A stretch of DNA of 64,000 nt from an uncultured Prevotellaceae bacterium (GCA_900319235.1 ONNR01000017.1:21593-85592); one strand, 5' to 3'; positions 1-9,149 are shown, counted from the first letter of the stretch. Translations and numbers: made by a program. The notes: generated from the sequence alone by a model not told the origin.

Positions 1-856
1 TGGCGTGCGGATCGCCAATCGATGCGGTGCGATGTGCGCAGGCCTCGAAGGTGGAGTTGAAGTTGAACCAATCCTTTGCAGGAAGGTCCTTGAAGAGGAA
101 GTTGTTCACTCCGCAATGGTTGAACACCAGGTCCATCACCATCTTGATGCCGCGTTTGTGGCAATCCTCCACCAGCTTGCGATAATCCTCATTGCTGCCC
201 AGTCGCGGATCGATCTGATAATAGTCGGTGATGGAATAGCCGTGATACGAACTTCTCACATCGTTTTCCTGCACCGGCGTAGGCCAAATGGCAGTAATGC
301 CCAGTTCGTCGAGGTAATCCAGCGCCATGCCTATGCCTGCAAGGTCACCTCCATGACGACCAAAGTCATTTCTTGCTTCCCGATCGACCTTGGGTTCTAC
401 CATTCCCGGCACATTGTCGAGCTTGGGATTGCCATTGATGAAACGGTCGGGCATCAACAGGTATATCACATCCTCGGGGCCAAAAGGCACGATAGCCTCA
501 CCCGTACGCTCCTTCAGTTCGAAGGGTTGGGTGAGGTATGCTTTCTTCTGTCCAGGCTTGGTGAGAGTAAAATAGAAAGTCTGTGAGGGAGCATAGCGCA
601 AATCCAGATATACGAAGAGGTAGTTGGGATTGGTAACCTTCTCAACACGTATCAATGACACATTCTGCGCTTGCGTGAGGGTAACATTGCAGTCTCCGAT
701 ATTATCTCCATGCAGGAGAACCTGAAGTTCAGGGTTCTGCATGCCACTCCACCAGTTGAGCGGATGCATATGGCTGAGTTTCGGGGCTGCCGCCGACCCA
801 AGAAGATGTGTCAATAGGCTAAACATAAGGATTAATACAAATCGTGTTTTTTTCAT
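1..856 (-). CDS. SusA-like neopullulanase / cyclomaltodextrinase (GH13), 3' end cut by window
   Basis: Reading down from ATG at 856, the frame stays open to the window edge (285 codons), so the C-terminal part is missing. It starts with a signal peptide (about residues 1-24), followed by an Ig-like N-terminal domain carrying the HPLNWWSGM stretch typical of cyclomaltodextrinase/SusA enzymes. The GH13 barrel then begins, with GPEDVIYLLMPDRFINGN, a DYLDELGITAIWPTP strand and conserved region I (DLVFNHCG). In SusA-type systems this enzyme cuts maltooligosaccharides in the periplasm. It is divergent from the GH13 lipoprotein gene, sharing a 227-base promoter region. The catalytic Asp/Glu of regions II-IV lie outside the window, so activity cannot be checked. 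Confidence 0.88.
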   Translation of the reverse strand, partial: MKKTRFVLILMFSLLTHLLGSAAAPKLSHMHPLNWWSGMQNPELQVLLHGDNIGDCNVTLTQAQNVSLIRVEKVTNPNYLFVYLDLRYAPSQTFYFTLTKPGQKKAYLTQPFELKERTGEAIVPFGPEDVIYLLMPDRFINGNPKLDNVPGMVEPKVDREARNDFGRHGGDLAGIGMALDYLDELGITAIWPTPVQENDVRSSYHGYSITDYYQIDPRLGSNEDYRKLVEDCHKRGIKMVMDLVFNHCGVNNFLFKDLPAKDWFNFNSTFEACAHRTASIGDPHA

Positions 857-886
857 TGTAAAGATAGTTTTGTTGTTTTTCGGCGA

Positions 887-919
887 CAAAGATAGGGGAA
901 AAAATTAAAAAATCCAAAT
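887..919 (-). promoter_or_regulatory. Bacteroidota promoter for the SusA-like gene
   Basis: On the minus strand a TTTG -33 box (916-919) and a TATCTTTG -7 box (887-894) are separated by 21 bases. The -7 box ends 30 bases before the ATG at 856. It lies back to back with the plus-strand promoter at 946-977. Confidence 0.75.
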
Positions 920-945
920 TTTTTCTCAAAAATTACGTATTTATT

Positions 946-977
946 TTGGAAATTTTCTCAAAACGCATTATCTTTGC
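946..977 (+). promoter_or_regulatory. Bacteroidota promoter for the GH13 lipoprotein gene
   Basis: TTTG at 946-949 and TATCTTTG at 970-977 with a 20-base spacer match the Bacteroides sigma-ABfr consensus exactly. This leaves a leader of roughly 100 bases before the ATG at 1084. Confidence 0.8.
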
Positions 978-1083
978 GACGAAAAAACCAAAAACACGTC
1001 ATCATTTCATGCAGAGCCAGACTTCATACCATATTATAGAATAAAACATAATGAGTAATTGAATAATCGTATTACATTCAAAT

Positions 1084-2790
1084 ATGAAAAACATCGTCCT
1101 TTCTGCTGCACTTTTAGCAGCACTGGCTTGCACAAGTTGTGCAACAAAACCCACACCGACTGCCGATGCTGATGCGACGCAGGGCAAGATCGTCATTTAT
1201 CAGATGATGGTCCGCGTCTTCGGCAACGACAATACTACTAATATATATAATGGTACGCGCGAGCAGAACGGATGCGGGCGCATGAGCGACATCACGCCCG
1301 AAGCACTCCAGAGCATCCGTCGCCTGGGCTGCAACTACGTCTGGTACACCGGTATCCTCCAGCAAGCCACCAAGACCGACTGGAGCCAGTACGGTCTGCC
1401 TCGCCAGACGGCTGCCGTCGTCAAGGGCAATGCAGGCTCTCCCTACGCCATCTGCGACTATTATGCCGTCAGTGCCGACATCGCCGACGATGTAAACCGA
1501 CGCACCGAGGAATTCGAAGCGCTCGTCAAGCGAAGTCATGACGCCGGCCTTAAGGTCGTGATGGACTTTGTGCCCAACCATGTGGCCCGCGAGTATCACT
1601 CCATCTCCTGTCCCGAGGGCATCGAGGATCTGGGTGCAGGCGACAAGACCGACGAGGCTTTCAACCTCAACAACAATTTCTATTACTTCCCTGGCCAGAC
1701 GCTCGTCTGGAACGAGGTGAAGGACGAGAGCGCCAAAGCCAAGAAAAACACCAAGAATGCCGATTCCTATGTCGAAAAGCCAGCCAAAGTCACGGGCAAC
1801 GACGTCTTCGGCGCAGTCACCCCATCGCCCTACGACTGGTACGAGACCATCAAACTCAACTATGGCGTGGATTACAAGGCCGACGGCACACGCGTCAAGG
1901 CGTGGGAGAATGCCGATGGCACCATCACCATCCCCTCCACTTGGGTCAAGATGAGCGACATCCTGCTCTACTGGTGCTCCAAGGGCGTCGATGCCTTCCG
2001 TTGCGATATGTCCGAAATGGTACCCTACGAATTCTGGCACTACGGCATCGGCCGTGTCAAGGAGCAATATCCCAACGTGCTCTTCATCGCCGAGATCTAC
2101 AATCCCCGTGTCTATGAGGACTACATCGTCACCGGTGGTTTCGACTATCTTTACGACAAGGTCGAGCTCTACGATTCCATCCGCAGCGTGGTCGAGGGTC
2201 GTCGCCCAGTCGATGCCATCGAGGCCTGCCTCACGCTGCCGACCTATACCAACCCCAAGGTCAGCGGTCATATGCTCAACTTCCTCGAGAACCACGACGA
2301 GCAGCGCATAGCCTCCGACTTCTTCGGCAAGAACCCGCAGGCCGCAATCCCCGCACTCTACGTCAGCGCCCTGATCAACGGCAACCCCTATATGCACTAT
2401 TTCGCAGGCGAACTGGGCGAACCATCGATGGATGCCGAAGGTTTCCAAGGTGCCGATGGTCGTACCACTATCTTCGACTACTGGGGTCTCGAACGCCAGA
2501 AGGCCTGGAAGCAGGTCGGTTGGGACGAAACCCGACTGCCCGCCGAATATCGTGCCATCCGTGCCCGTTACGAGGAAGTACTCCGCTTGGCGCAACGTGA
2601 TGCTGCCGTCAATGGTTCCACCACCGACCTCACCACACCCGAAATGAAAGCTGCCGGCGTCTTCGCCTTCCAGCGCACCTCGCCCTCCGACCAGCTGATC
2701 GTCATAGCCAACTTCGGCGATGCCCCATTCTCGGGCTCCCTCCAAGGCCACGACTTCACCTGCAACGCCCACGACGGCCTGGCCCTTTAA
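1084..2790 (+). CDS. Alpha-amylase family (GH13) lipoprotein
   Basis: A 568-residue protein with a lipoprotein-type leader (hydrophobic stretch then LACTSC; Cys16 or Cys19 is the likely lipidated residue), so probably membrane anchored on the periplasmic or outer face. All four GH13 regions are visible: region I MDFVPNH (160-166), region II DAFRCD (nucleophile Asp308), region III FIAEIY (acid/base Glu337) and region IV ENHDEQR (Asp405). The family hydrolyses or transfers alpha-1,4-glucan bonds; exact specificity cannot be read here. It is followed after 83 bases by malQ on the same strand and probably acts with it in starch or maltodextrin breakdown. Two methionines lie near the start; the first gives the best signal peptide. 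Confidence 0.92.
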   Translation: MKNIVLSAALLAALACTSCATKPTPTADADATQGKIVIYQMMVRVFGNDNTTNIYNGTREQNGCGRMSDITPEALQSIRRLGCNYVWYTGILQQATKTDWSQYGLPRQTAAVVKGNAGSPYAICDYYAVSADIADDVNRRTEEFEALVKRSHDAGLKVVMDFVPNHVAREYHSISCPEGIEDLGAGDKTDEAFNLNNNFYYFPGQTLVWNEVKDESAKAKKNTKNADSYVEKPAKVTGNDVFGAVTPSPYDWYETIKLNYGVDYKADGTRVKAWENADGTITIPSTWVKMSDILLYWCSKGVDAFRCDMSEMVPYEFWHYGIGRVKEQYPNVLFIAEIYNPRVYEDYIVTGGFDYLYDKVELYDSIRSVVEGRRPVDAIEACLTLPTYTNPKVSGHMLNFLENHDEQRIASDFFGKNPQAAIPALYVSALINGNPYMHYFAGELGEPSMDAEGFQGADGRTTIFDYWGLERQKAWKQVGWDETRLPAEYRAIRARYEEVLRLAQRDAAVNGSTTDLTTPEMKAAGVFAFQRTSPSDQLIVIANFGDAPFSGSLQGHDFTCNAHDGLAL

Positions 2791-2873
2791 CGCGCCCCCT
2801 TCGTCCCATTTGTCTCCGCGCCGACCATTTTTGGTCGGCCCCCAAATAAAAACACATCAAAACATTAATACGC

Positions 2874-5177
2874 ATGAAACTCAATTTCAAAATCCACTAC
2901 CGCACCGTATGGGGAGAGTCCATCGGTGTGATGATTGCCGACAAAGTGGTTCCCCTCGACACCACCGACGGCGAAATCTGGGAAGGTTCCACCGATGTTG
3001 AACTGCCAAAGGGCGGTCTGCCGCTGCTCTATCGCTATGGCGTCTATCGCGACGGCTTCTGCACGCGTCAGGAGCGCAACAGCATGGCACATGTCATCGA
3101 GAACGTTGCCCCAGGCAAGAAGCAGCTCGACCTCAACGACTCCTGGCACGACGCTCGCCGTGTGGCTGGTGTAGCCATGCCCATCTTCTCTCTGCGCAGC
3201 GAAGGCAGCTTCGGCGTAGGTGACTTTGGCGACCTCAAGCGACTTATCGACTGGGCTGTACTCACTCACCAGAAGTCCGTACAAATCCTCCCCATCAACG
3301 ACACCACCATCACCGGCACCTGGACTGACTCCTATCCCTACAACTCCATCTCGATCTACGCTTTCCATCCGCAGTATCTCGACCTGCGCCAGCTTCCTGC
3401 CCTCAAGGACGAAAAGAAGGCTGCCGATTACGAGGCACAGCGTGTCGAACTCAATGCCCTCAAGCAGATTGACTACGAACGCGTCAACAACACCAAGCGT
3501 GCCTACATCCGCGACATCTACGAGCAGGAGGGAAAGAAGTGCTTCAGCACCGTAGGCTTCAAGACCTTCTTCGAGCACAACGAAGAGTGGTTGCGTCCCT
3601 ATGCAGCCTTCTCGGTACTCCGCGATGCCTTCGGAACTCCCGACTTCAGCAAGTGGCCCAAGTACAAGGTATATAAAAAGGAGGAGATCGATGCCCTCAC
3701 CGACAGCAAGTCCCCCGAGTATCATAAGGTTTGCTTCTACTACTATGTACAGTACCAGCTGCACATCCAGTTGCTCGATGCATCGACCTATGCCCGTGAG
3801 CACGATGTTATCCTCAAGGGCGACATCCCCATCGGCATCAGCCGCGCCTCTGTCGAGGCTTGGGTCGAGCCTTTCTACTTCAATATGAACGGTTCGGCAG
3901 GTGCTCCACCCGATCCGTTCTCGGCCAATGGTCAGAACTGGGGCTTCCCCACCTACAACTGGGATGCCATGCTCAAGGACGGCCTCAAGTGGTGGCTCAA
4001 GCGCTTCCGCAAGATGCAGGAGTACTTCTCGGCTTATCGCATCGACCACATCCTCGGCTTCTTCCGTATCTGGGAGATCCCGACCCACTCTGTTCACGGT
4101 CTCTTGGGCCAGTTCGCACCCTCTCTGCCTATGTCGCCCAGCGAAATCGAGAGCTACGGCCTTTCCTTCCAGGAGGATTTCATGGTCAAGCCGTTCATCA
4201 ACGACGACCTTCTCGAGAAGCGTCTTGGTCTGCTCAACCACTACCATGAAGAGGATCCACGCTGGCTCGACGGCAAGGACCCCGTCACCTACGTCAAGGA
4301 CACCTTCCTCGACCACGTGCATGACGACATCTGGCAGATGAAGCCACAGTTCGCCACTCAGCGCCAGGTCGAAGGGTTCTTCTCGGGCAAGAAGAAGCAG
4401 CGCAACCTCGACCTCAAGGAGACCATCTACAGCCTCATCAGTAATGTGCTCTTCCTCGAGGACCACAAGACCAAGGGAATGTACCATCCACGTATCTCTG
4501 CACAGCTCGACTACACCTACAGCCGTCTGCAGTGGTGGGAGAAGGAGGCATTCGACCGTCTCTACAACGACTACTTCTACCGTCGTCACAACCAGTTCTG
4601 GTACGAACAGGCCATGCTCAAGCTGCCTGCCCTCATCAATGCTACCCAGATGATCGTCTGCGGCGAAGACCTTGGCATGGTTCCCGACTGCGTACCGTGG
4701 GCAATGAACCAGCTGCAGATCCTCTCACTCGAAATCCAGCGTATGCCAAAGAGCCCGCAGGACACCTTCGGTCACGTCCGCTGGTATCCAGAGCGCAGCG
4801 TCTGCACTACCGGCACTCACGACACCGAAACCCTGCGTCAGTGGTGGGAACTCGACCCAGAGCTCACACGCAAGTACTACTACGAGGAACTTGGCGAACA
4901 GGGCGAATGTCCGGCCACCGCTACGCCCGACATCTGCGCACGCATAGTTTACGATCACCTCACCTGCCCATCGCTGCTCTGCATCCTCCCGTTCCAGGAC
5001 TGGCTCGCCATCGATGGCAACCTCCGTCTGGCCGATGCCAATGCCGAGCGCATCAACATCCCCGCCAATCCTCGTCACTACTGGCGCTATCGCATGCACC
5101 TCACCCTCGAAGAACTCATGAAGTGCGACGCCTTCAACAAGCGCATCGCCAGCATGATCGACGCCTCGAATCGTTAA
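2874..5177 (+). CDS. malQ: 4-alpha-glucanotransferase (amylomaltase), GH77
   Basis: A 767-residue cytoplasmic enzyme that transfers maltosyl chains between maltodextrins, releasing glucose. Residues 1 to about 90 form a CBM20-like starch-binding domain (KIHYRTVWGES start). The GH77 barrel follows, with nucleophile Asp391 in YRIDHILGFF, acid/base Glu598 in VCGEDLGMVP and Asp650 in GTHDTETL. As I recall, Bacteroidales MalQ proteins are usually nearer 890 residues with two N-terminal CBM20 modules; this one appears to have only one. A separate double-CBM20 protein lies at 33655-34407. The gene sits between the GH13 lipoprotein and the MFS sugar carrier, consistent with a maltodextrin operon. Confidence 0.95.
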   Translation: MKLNFKIHYRTVWGESIGVMIADKVVPLDTTDGEIWEGSTDVELPKGGLPLLYRYGVYRDGFCTRQERNSMAHVIENVAPGKKQLDLNDSWHDARRVAGVAMPIFSLRSEGSFGVGDFGDLKRLIDWAVLTHQKSVQILPINDTTITGTWTDSYPYNSISIYAFHPQYLDLRQLPALKDEKKAADYEAQRVELNALKQIDYERVNNTKRAYIRDIYEQEGKKCFSTVGFKTFFEHNEEWLRPYAAFSVLRDAFGTPDFSKWPKYKVYKKEEIDALTDSKSPEYHKVCFYYYVQYQLHIQLLDASTYAREHDVILKGDIPIGISRASVEAWVEPFYFNMNGSAGAPPDPFSANGQNWGFPTYNWDAMLKDGLKWWLKRFRKMQEYFSAYRIDHILGFFRIWEIPTHSVHGLLGQFAPSLPMSPSEIESYGLSFQEDFMVKPFINDDLLEKRLGLLNHYHEEDPRWLDGKDPVTYVKDTFLDHVHDDIWQMKPQFATQRQVEGFFSGKKKQRNLDLKETIYSLISNVLFLEDHKTKGMYHPRISAQLDYTYSRLQWWEKEAFDRLYNDYFYRRHNQFWYEQAMLKLPALINATQMIVCGEDLGMVPDCVPWAMNQLQILSLEIQRMPKSPQDTFGHVRWYPERSVCTTGTHDTETLRQWWELDPELTRKYYYEELGEQGECPATATPDICARIVYDHLTCPSLLCILPFQDWLAIDGNLRLADANAERINIPANPRHYWRYRMHLTLEELMKCDAFNKRIASMIDASNR

Positions 5178-5182
5178 TTATC

Positions 5183-5227
5183 TTCTAGATGATCTAGAGC
5201 CTCTAGAACCTCTAGACCATCTAGACC
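5183..5227. repeat. Tandem TCTAGA intergenic repeat, copy 1
   Basis: Between malQ and the MFS gene, the hexamer (T)CTAGA recurs five times at about 9-10 base spacing. The same type of array appears at 35136-35195 after the DUF4923 gene. Each hexamer is palindromic, so the stretch can fold in many registers. Confidence 0.7.
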
Positions 5228-5242
5228 TAAAATAAAACTCCT

Positions 5243-6598
5243 ATGGCAAAGCAACTCCCTGACTTGAAATTCAGTCAGTTGATCAACATCAGCTTCGGCT
5301 TTTTCGGTGTGCAGATTGCCTACGCACTTCAGTCGGCCAACATCTCGCGCATCTTCGCCACTCTCGGTGCCGACCCGCACTCTCTCTCGTTCTTCTGGCT
5401 CCTGCCCCCCATCATGGGCATGATTGTCCAGCCCCTCGTCGGCAAATATTCCGATCGCACCTGGACGCGTTACGGCCGTCGCATCCCCTATCTGTTCATT
5501 GGTGCCATCGTAGCCATCCTCGTCATGTGCTTCCTGCCCAATGCCGGCTCGCTCGGCTTGTCGGTAGGACAGGCCATGGTCTTCGGTGCCGTTATGCTCA
5601 TGCTGCTCGACACCTCCATCAACATGGCCATGCAGCCCTTTAAGATGATGGTCGGCGATATGGTCAATGAGAAGCAGAAGACCACCGCCTACTCCATCCA
5701 GTCGTTCCTCTGCAACGCTGGTTCGGTGGTCGGCTTCCTCTTCCCCTTCCTGTTCGCCACCTTCGGCATCTCAGGCACAGCTCCTACCGGCGTCGTGCCC
5801 GACACGGTGAAGTACGCCTTCTACATCGGTGCCGCCATCCTCATCATCTGTGTCATCTACACCTCCATCATGGTGAAGGAGTATCCGCCCAAGGAGTACA
5901 ACGAGTACCATCCCGTCGATCCCAAGGAGCATGAGGACGAGCCCGGTATGCTCGAACTGCTCAAGAAGGCTCCTTCCACCTTCTGGACCGTCGGCCTCGT
6001 ACAGTTCTTCTGCTGGGCAGCGTTCATGTACATGTGGACCTATACCAACGGAACAGTTGCACATGGTGCCTTCGATGCGCCCACCAAGATTACCGAAGCA
6101 GGTGCCGTAGTTCTCGATACGGCCTCACAGCAGTATCAGGATGCAGGCAACTGGGTAGGCATTCTTTTTGCCGTCCAGGCCATCGGCTCGGTATTCTGGG
6201 CTACTATCATCCCACGCTTCAAGAGCAATAAGGTGGCCTACACCGTATCGCTCATCATGGGTGGCATCGGCTTCATCTCCACCTACTTCGTCCATGACCA
6301 GTACGGACTCTTTGCTTCCTTCCTGCTCATTGGTGCCGCTTGGGCTGCTATGCTGGCTCTGCCCTTCACAATCTTCACCAATTCGCTTAAAGGCGGCCAT
6401 GTAGGTACATATCTCGGCCTCTTCAACTGCACTATTTGCGTGCCACAGATTGTAGCAGCTGCCATTGGCGGTCTGATTCTCAAGGTCTTCTTCACTACAC
6501 CTGGAGTCTTGGCTCCCGAGGTTGACATGCTCGTCCTGGCTGGCACTCTGCTCATCATCGGCAGCGCCGCCGTTTGGCTCATCAAGACCAACGATTAA
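5243..6598 (+). CDS. MFS sugar transporter, SLC45/maltose-type
   Basis: A 451-residue inner-membrane protein with about twelve hydrophobic segments. The start (KFSQLINISFGFFGVQIAYALQ) and the loop KYSDRTWTRYGRRIP after TM2 are hallmarks of the GPH/SLC45-like maltose-sucrose symporter branch of the major facilitator superfamily; the loop matches the MFS signature D-R-x-x-R-x-G-R-R. A long hydrophilic loop rich in K, E and P (residues about 210-235) separates the halves. Its place between malQ and a SusR-like regulator argues for import of maltose or maltooligosaccharides. It begins 65 bases after malQ, across a TCTAGA repeat. Confidence 0.9.
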   Translation: MAKQLPDLKFSQLINISFGFFGVQIAYALQSANISRIFATLGADPHSLSFFWLLPPIMGMIVQPLVGKYSDRTWTRYGRRIPYLFIGAIVAILVMCFLPNAGSLGLSVGQAMVFGAVMLMLLDTSINMAMQPFKMMVGDMVNEKQKTTAYSIQSFLCNAGSVVGFLFPFLFATFGISGTAPTGVVPDTVKYAFYIGAAILIICVIYTSIMVKEYPPKEYNEYHPVDPKEHEDEPGMLELLKKAPSTFWTVGLVQFFCWAAFMYMWTYTNGTVAHGAFDAPTKITEAGAVVLDTASQQYQDAGNWVGILFAVQAIGSVFWATIIPRFKSNKVAYTVSLIMGGIGFISTYFVHDQYGLFASFLLIGAAWAAMLALPFTIFTNSLKGGHVGTYLGLFNCTICVPQIVAAAIGGLILKVFFTTPGVLAPEVDMLVLAGTLLIIGSAAVWLIKTND

Positions 6599-6637
6599 TC
6601 CAACGTTCCGCTTCTTCCGCTAACCACCACAAATTAT

Positions 6638-8263
6638 TTGAAGACCCTTCCTCTCCTCATCACCCTCTTCTGGGCGATGCTTCTCCCGCTCCACGCGCAA
6701 ACCGATGAAGAACAACTCCCGGTCACCACGCTCTTGGAACGTCTCGACGAAGCTATCGCCCATAAGGAGGATTATCAACAGCTGCGGTTCGCAAGAGCCG
6801 ACAGCTTGCTGAATCTTGCATCCAAACGCCAAGGTTCCGAGCGAGTACAAACGCTCTCAGAACTCTATGAGATTTATCTGCACTTCCAGACCGACAGCGC
6901 CCTAAGCGCCATCGACAAGCTACGCAGCCTGCCCGAATTTGCCACCGATCGCCAACTTCAGACACGCTGTCTGATTGATCAGGCACGCGTCTATGGCATG
7001 ATGGGACTCTATCACACCGCCTTCGAGATGCTCGGTCAGATCAATCTCAGCCAGTGTGACTCCGTCACCCTTCTTCGCTACTACAACGTGCAGCATGCCG
7101 TTCGCGACTGGCGTGCCGATTACGCGCAGCACACCGTGCCAAGCATTTGGCCAAAGATGCATCAGGAGGCACGTTGTTGGCATGATTCCATCCTGCTTTA
7201 CGAGCCCGAAGAAGTCAACCGCACCATCATCCGCACCAACAGGTATTACGACGATGGCGATTATCAGCGTTGTATTGACTCGCTCCTCAACCTGATGGAG
7301 CATTGCAATCCCGAGCAGCGCACCTTTGCCTACTCGCGTCTCTCCGAAGCTTATGGAAAGACCGACCAGCCCGTTCTTCAGCTTCGTTATCTCATCCTCA
7401 CGGCCATCGCAGACATTCGTGCCGGCATCACCGAATACATGGCGTTGCCCGAACTTGCTGCCCAGCTCTTCCATTCGGGCGACATCGATCGAGCCTACAA
7501 TTATCTGTTCTGTGCACTCGAGGATGCCAACCTCTGCAAGTCAAACCTGCGCACACTCGAAGTTTCGTCCATCTATCCCATCATCGACGGATCGCGTCAC
7601 GACCGCCTCGAGCACGAGAAACGCGACACCCGTCTCATCATCGCCAGTCTCGTTCTCATCGCGTTGGTCATGACGCTGGTCATCATCACCCTCTTCCGCC
7701 TCAATCGGAAACTCCAGGCCACACGTGAGCTCCTCGCCAAGGCCAACAACGACCTCAAGAACTCCAATCAGCAGTTGCAGATAGCCAACAAGGACCTGCA
7801 GATGTCCGACCACCTCAAGGGCGATTATCTGATGAACTACCTCGACCGAGCGCACAACTACCTCGGCTCTATCGAAAGCGCCCAGCGGCAGATGCTCAAA
7901 CTCGTCCAAAGCCGACAGATCGACGAACTCACCAAGAGACTAAAGTCAACCGACTTCATCGAAGAAGAGCAAGCGAAGTTCTACGCTGACTTCGACCAGC
8001 TCTTCCTCACCCTCTATCCCAATTTCGTCGAGAAGTTCAACGCGCTGCTCAAACCCGAGGCGGCCATCATGCCCAAGCGAGGCGAACTGCTCACCACCGA
8101 ACTCCGCATCTTCGCCCTCATTCGCATGGGTGAGACCGACAGCACGAAGATTGCCAAGTTCCTCAACTACTCACTCACAACCATCTACAACTATCGCTCT
8201 CGTGTTCGAAACAACGCTTTGGGCGACAAAGAGACTTTCGAACATAAAGTGATGCAGCTATAA
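6638..8263 (+). CDS. SusR-like regulator (DUF6377 family)
   Basis: A 541-residue protein starting at TTG 6638, directly before a good signal or anchor sequence. After it come alpha-helical TPR-like repeats (about 30-320), one strong transmembrane segment (about 330-352), a coiled coil (about 360-400), and a C-terminal LuxR-like helix-turn-helix (ELRIFALIRMGETDSTKIAKFL then LTTIYNYRSRVRNNA). This is the layout of the Bacteroides SusR/DUF6377 group: periplasmic sensor, membrane span, cytoplasmic DNA-binding tail. SusR senses maltose and activates starch genes in B. thetaiotaomicron. Its position at the end of a GH13-malQ-MFS cluster supports the same job here, but the ligand is inferred. Confidence 0.85.
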   Translation: MKTLPLLITLFWAMLLPLHAQTDEEQLPVTTLLERLDEAIAHKEDYQQLRFARADSLLNLASKRQGSERVQTLSELYEIYLHFQTDSALSAIDKLRSLPEFATDRQLQTRCLIDQARVYGMMGLYHTAFEMLGQINLSQCDSVTLLRYYNVQHAVRDWRADYAQHTVPSIWPKMHQEARCWHDSILLYEPEEVNRTIIRTNRYYDDGDYQRCIDSLLNLMEHCNPEQRTFAYSRLSEAYGKTDQPVLQLRYLILTAIADIRAGITEYMALPELAAQLFHSGDIDRAYNYLFCALEDANLCKSNLRTLEVSSIYPIIDGSRHDRLEHEKRDTRLIIASLVLIALVMTLVIITLFRLNRKLQATRELLAKANNDLKNSNQQLQIANKDLQMSDHLKGDYLMNYLDRAHNYLGSIESAQRQMLKLVQSRQIDELTKRLKSTDFIEEEQAKFYADFDQLFLTLYPNFVEKFNALLKPEAAIMPKRGELLTTELRIFALIRMGETDSTKIAKFLNYSLTTIYNYRSRVRNNALGDKETFEHKVMQL

Positions 8264-8269
8264 TGTTCA

Positions 8270-8360
8270 AATAACAATTAACAATTAACAATTGTTTGCC
8301 TGACACCATTCTCATCACGCGAAAGTAACGTCCCTTTTACCCCCCTTTTACTCCCCTTAT
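8270..8360. repeat. Intergenic repeat patch: AACAATT unit plus half AAGGGA-type element
   Basis: After the regulator stop there is a triple AACAATTA repeat (8270-8292), then AGTAACGTCCCTT followed by three C-rich pentamer-spaced blocks (8329-8359). The second part matches the right arm of the AAGGGA/TCCCTT elements seen near 17.1 and 33.6 kb. No promoter or gene is visible in it. Confidence 0.5.
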
Positions 8361-8389
8361 TACAAACCCTTTAATTAAACACCACCATC

Positions 8390-8554
8390 ATGAAAAAGTA
8401 CGTATGTGACGTATGCGGCTACGAGTATGATCCCGCAGTAGGTGATCCCGACAACGGCATTGAGCCAGGTACCCCATTCGAAGAACTTCCCGAAGACTGG
8501 GTTTGCCCTCTTTGCAGTGTAGGCAAGGACGAATTCAGCCCCGTTGACGAATAA
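8390..8554 (+). CDS. Rubredoxin
   Basis: A 54-residue protein from ATG 8390 to TAA 8554. It has the two iron-binding Cys pairs of rubredoxins, Cys6/Cys9 in [12 protein letters not shown] and Cys39/Cys42 in [14 protein letters not shown], and the usual length. It carries one electron on a mononuclear Fe(Cys)4 centre in the cytoplasm, often supplying rubrerythrin or other peroxide- and oxygen-reducing proteins in anaerobes. No partner gene is adjacent. It is followed by a strong terminator at 8617-8666, so it is probably a single-gene unit. Confidence 0.96.
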   Translation: MKKYVCDVCGYEYDPAVGDPDNGIEPGTPFEELPEDWVCPLCSVGKDEFSPVDE

Positions 8555-8616
8555 CCCATTCAAGCCCATGCTCATCCCCGCGTTAGCATAGTCTCGCGTG
8601 GCAAACCACTAATGTA

Positions 8617-8666
8617 ATCAGAGGAAGCTCCATCCACCTGCGATGTCGCTTCCTCTGATTGTTTTT
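8617..8666 (+). terminator. Intrinsic terminator after rubredoxin
   Basis: A perfect 12-bp stem (8617-8628 with 8648-8659) and a 19-base loop are followed by TTGTTTTT. Confidence 0.85.
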
Positions 8667-8694
8667 ATCCTGCCAAAACTGAAGAAAAACACAC

Positions 8695-8793
8695 ATTCCC
8701 CAAGAAAAATGTGCAAAAAGCTTGGATATTCCCCAAGAAAAGTGTATCTTTTCGTCAATTATTCCCCAAGAAAAGTGTGATTTCAGCGAGGAG
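8695..8793. repeat. Three direct 33-base repeats with conserved ATTCCCCAAGAAAA core
   Basis: Units begin at 8695, 8728 and 8761, exactly 33 bases apart. The first 17-18 bases of each (ATTCCCCAAGAAAARTGTG-like) are nearly identical and the remaining 15 differ. On the plus strand this reads as an 11-residue IPQEKC repeat, but a stop codon at 8680-8682 and no ATG make coding unlikely. Confidence 0.7.
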
Positions 8794-8976
8794 AATCAGA
8801 AAAGCACACAAAAAGGTCCACAATACAATGACAGAGGCCTATCGAAATCACTGCCGTCCGCCTCGAGATTAGTCAACCCTGCGATGCCTTCTGCTGCCTC
8901 TTCGACCCAATAAGCGCGACAGCATGCTCTATCATCCAACTGGAAGCATCCTGTCACGCGTTCGCAATAATCCGAC

Positions 8977-9007
8977 AAAAAATCCACCTTGGAGTTCGCC
9001 AAGGTGG
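8977..9007 (-). terminator. Intrinsic terminator of the antitoxin / toxin-stub operon
   Basis: A perfect 9-bp stem CCACCTTGG/CCAAGGTGG (8984-8992 with 8999-9007), a 6-base loop and a run of six U on the minus strand (8977-8982). It lies 22 bases after the stub's stop codon. Confidence 0.85.
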
Positions 9008-9029
9008 AAATGCTTTAATTATATAATCT

Positions 9030-9149
9030 TCAAAATACGCTAACCCACCAATCCTTTTCGGCAGAAACTTCATCGATCGGTTTCGCTTGGCAAACTGCCT
9101 GTATCATTGCCTTGCGTTCATCAATTGAAAAGTCAATCCATTTACTCAT
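9030..9149 (-). pseudogene. AbiEii-type toxin, truncated to a 39-codon N-terminal stub
   Basis: From ATG 9149 the frame reads MSKWIDFSIDERKAMIQAVC and ends in EKDWWVSVF before TGA at 9030-9032. The start pattern (MSKW, DER, and above all the EKDWWV block) is what AbiEii/nucleotidyltransferase-type toxins show just before their catalytic domain; full toxins have about 250-300 residues. Here the nucleotidyltransferase core is absent and a terminator follows at once. It overlaps the antitoxin gene by 8 bases, as in intact AbiE pairs, so it is best read as the remnant of the toxin. It could still yield a small peptide. Confidence 0.7.

Larger units (their letters stand above)
8667..9029. other. 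Gene-poor stretch with a 33-base triple repeat
   Basis: No convincing gene is seen here. The left part holds three direct repeats of 33 bases (separate entry) and the right end holds the terminator of the antitoxin operon. Short open frames lack recognisable starts or family motifs. Confidence 0.6.

Noticed and set aside
1114..2772. 552-codon frame antisense to the GH13 lipoprotein gene
   Set aside because: Long antisense frames here, and likewise in malQ and alaS, come from the codon bias of the real genes; no independent start signals or motifs.
1..8263. Complete Sus-type polysaccharide utilisation locus
   Set aside because: No SusC/SusD pair is visible; only the enzymes, an MFS carrier and a SusR-like regulator. 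SusC/D could lie left of the window.
8722..9002. Short open frames on both strands in the gap after rubredoxin
   Set aside because: They run through the 33-base repeats and the terminator and show no toxin or other family motifs.
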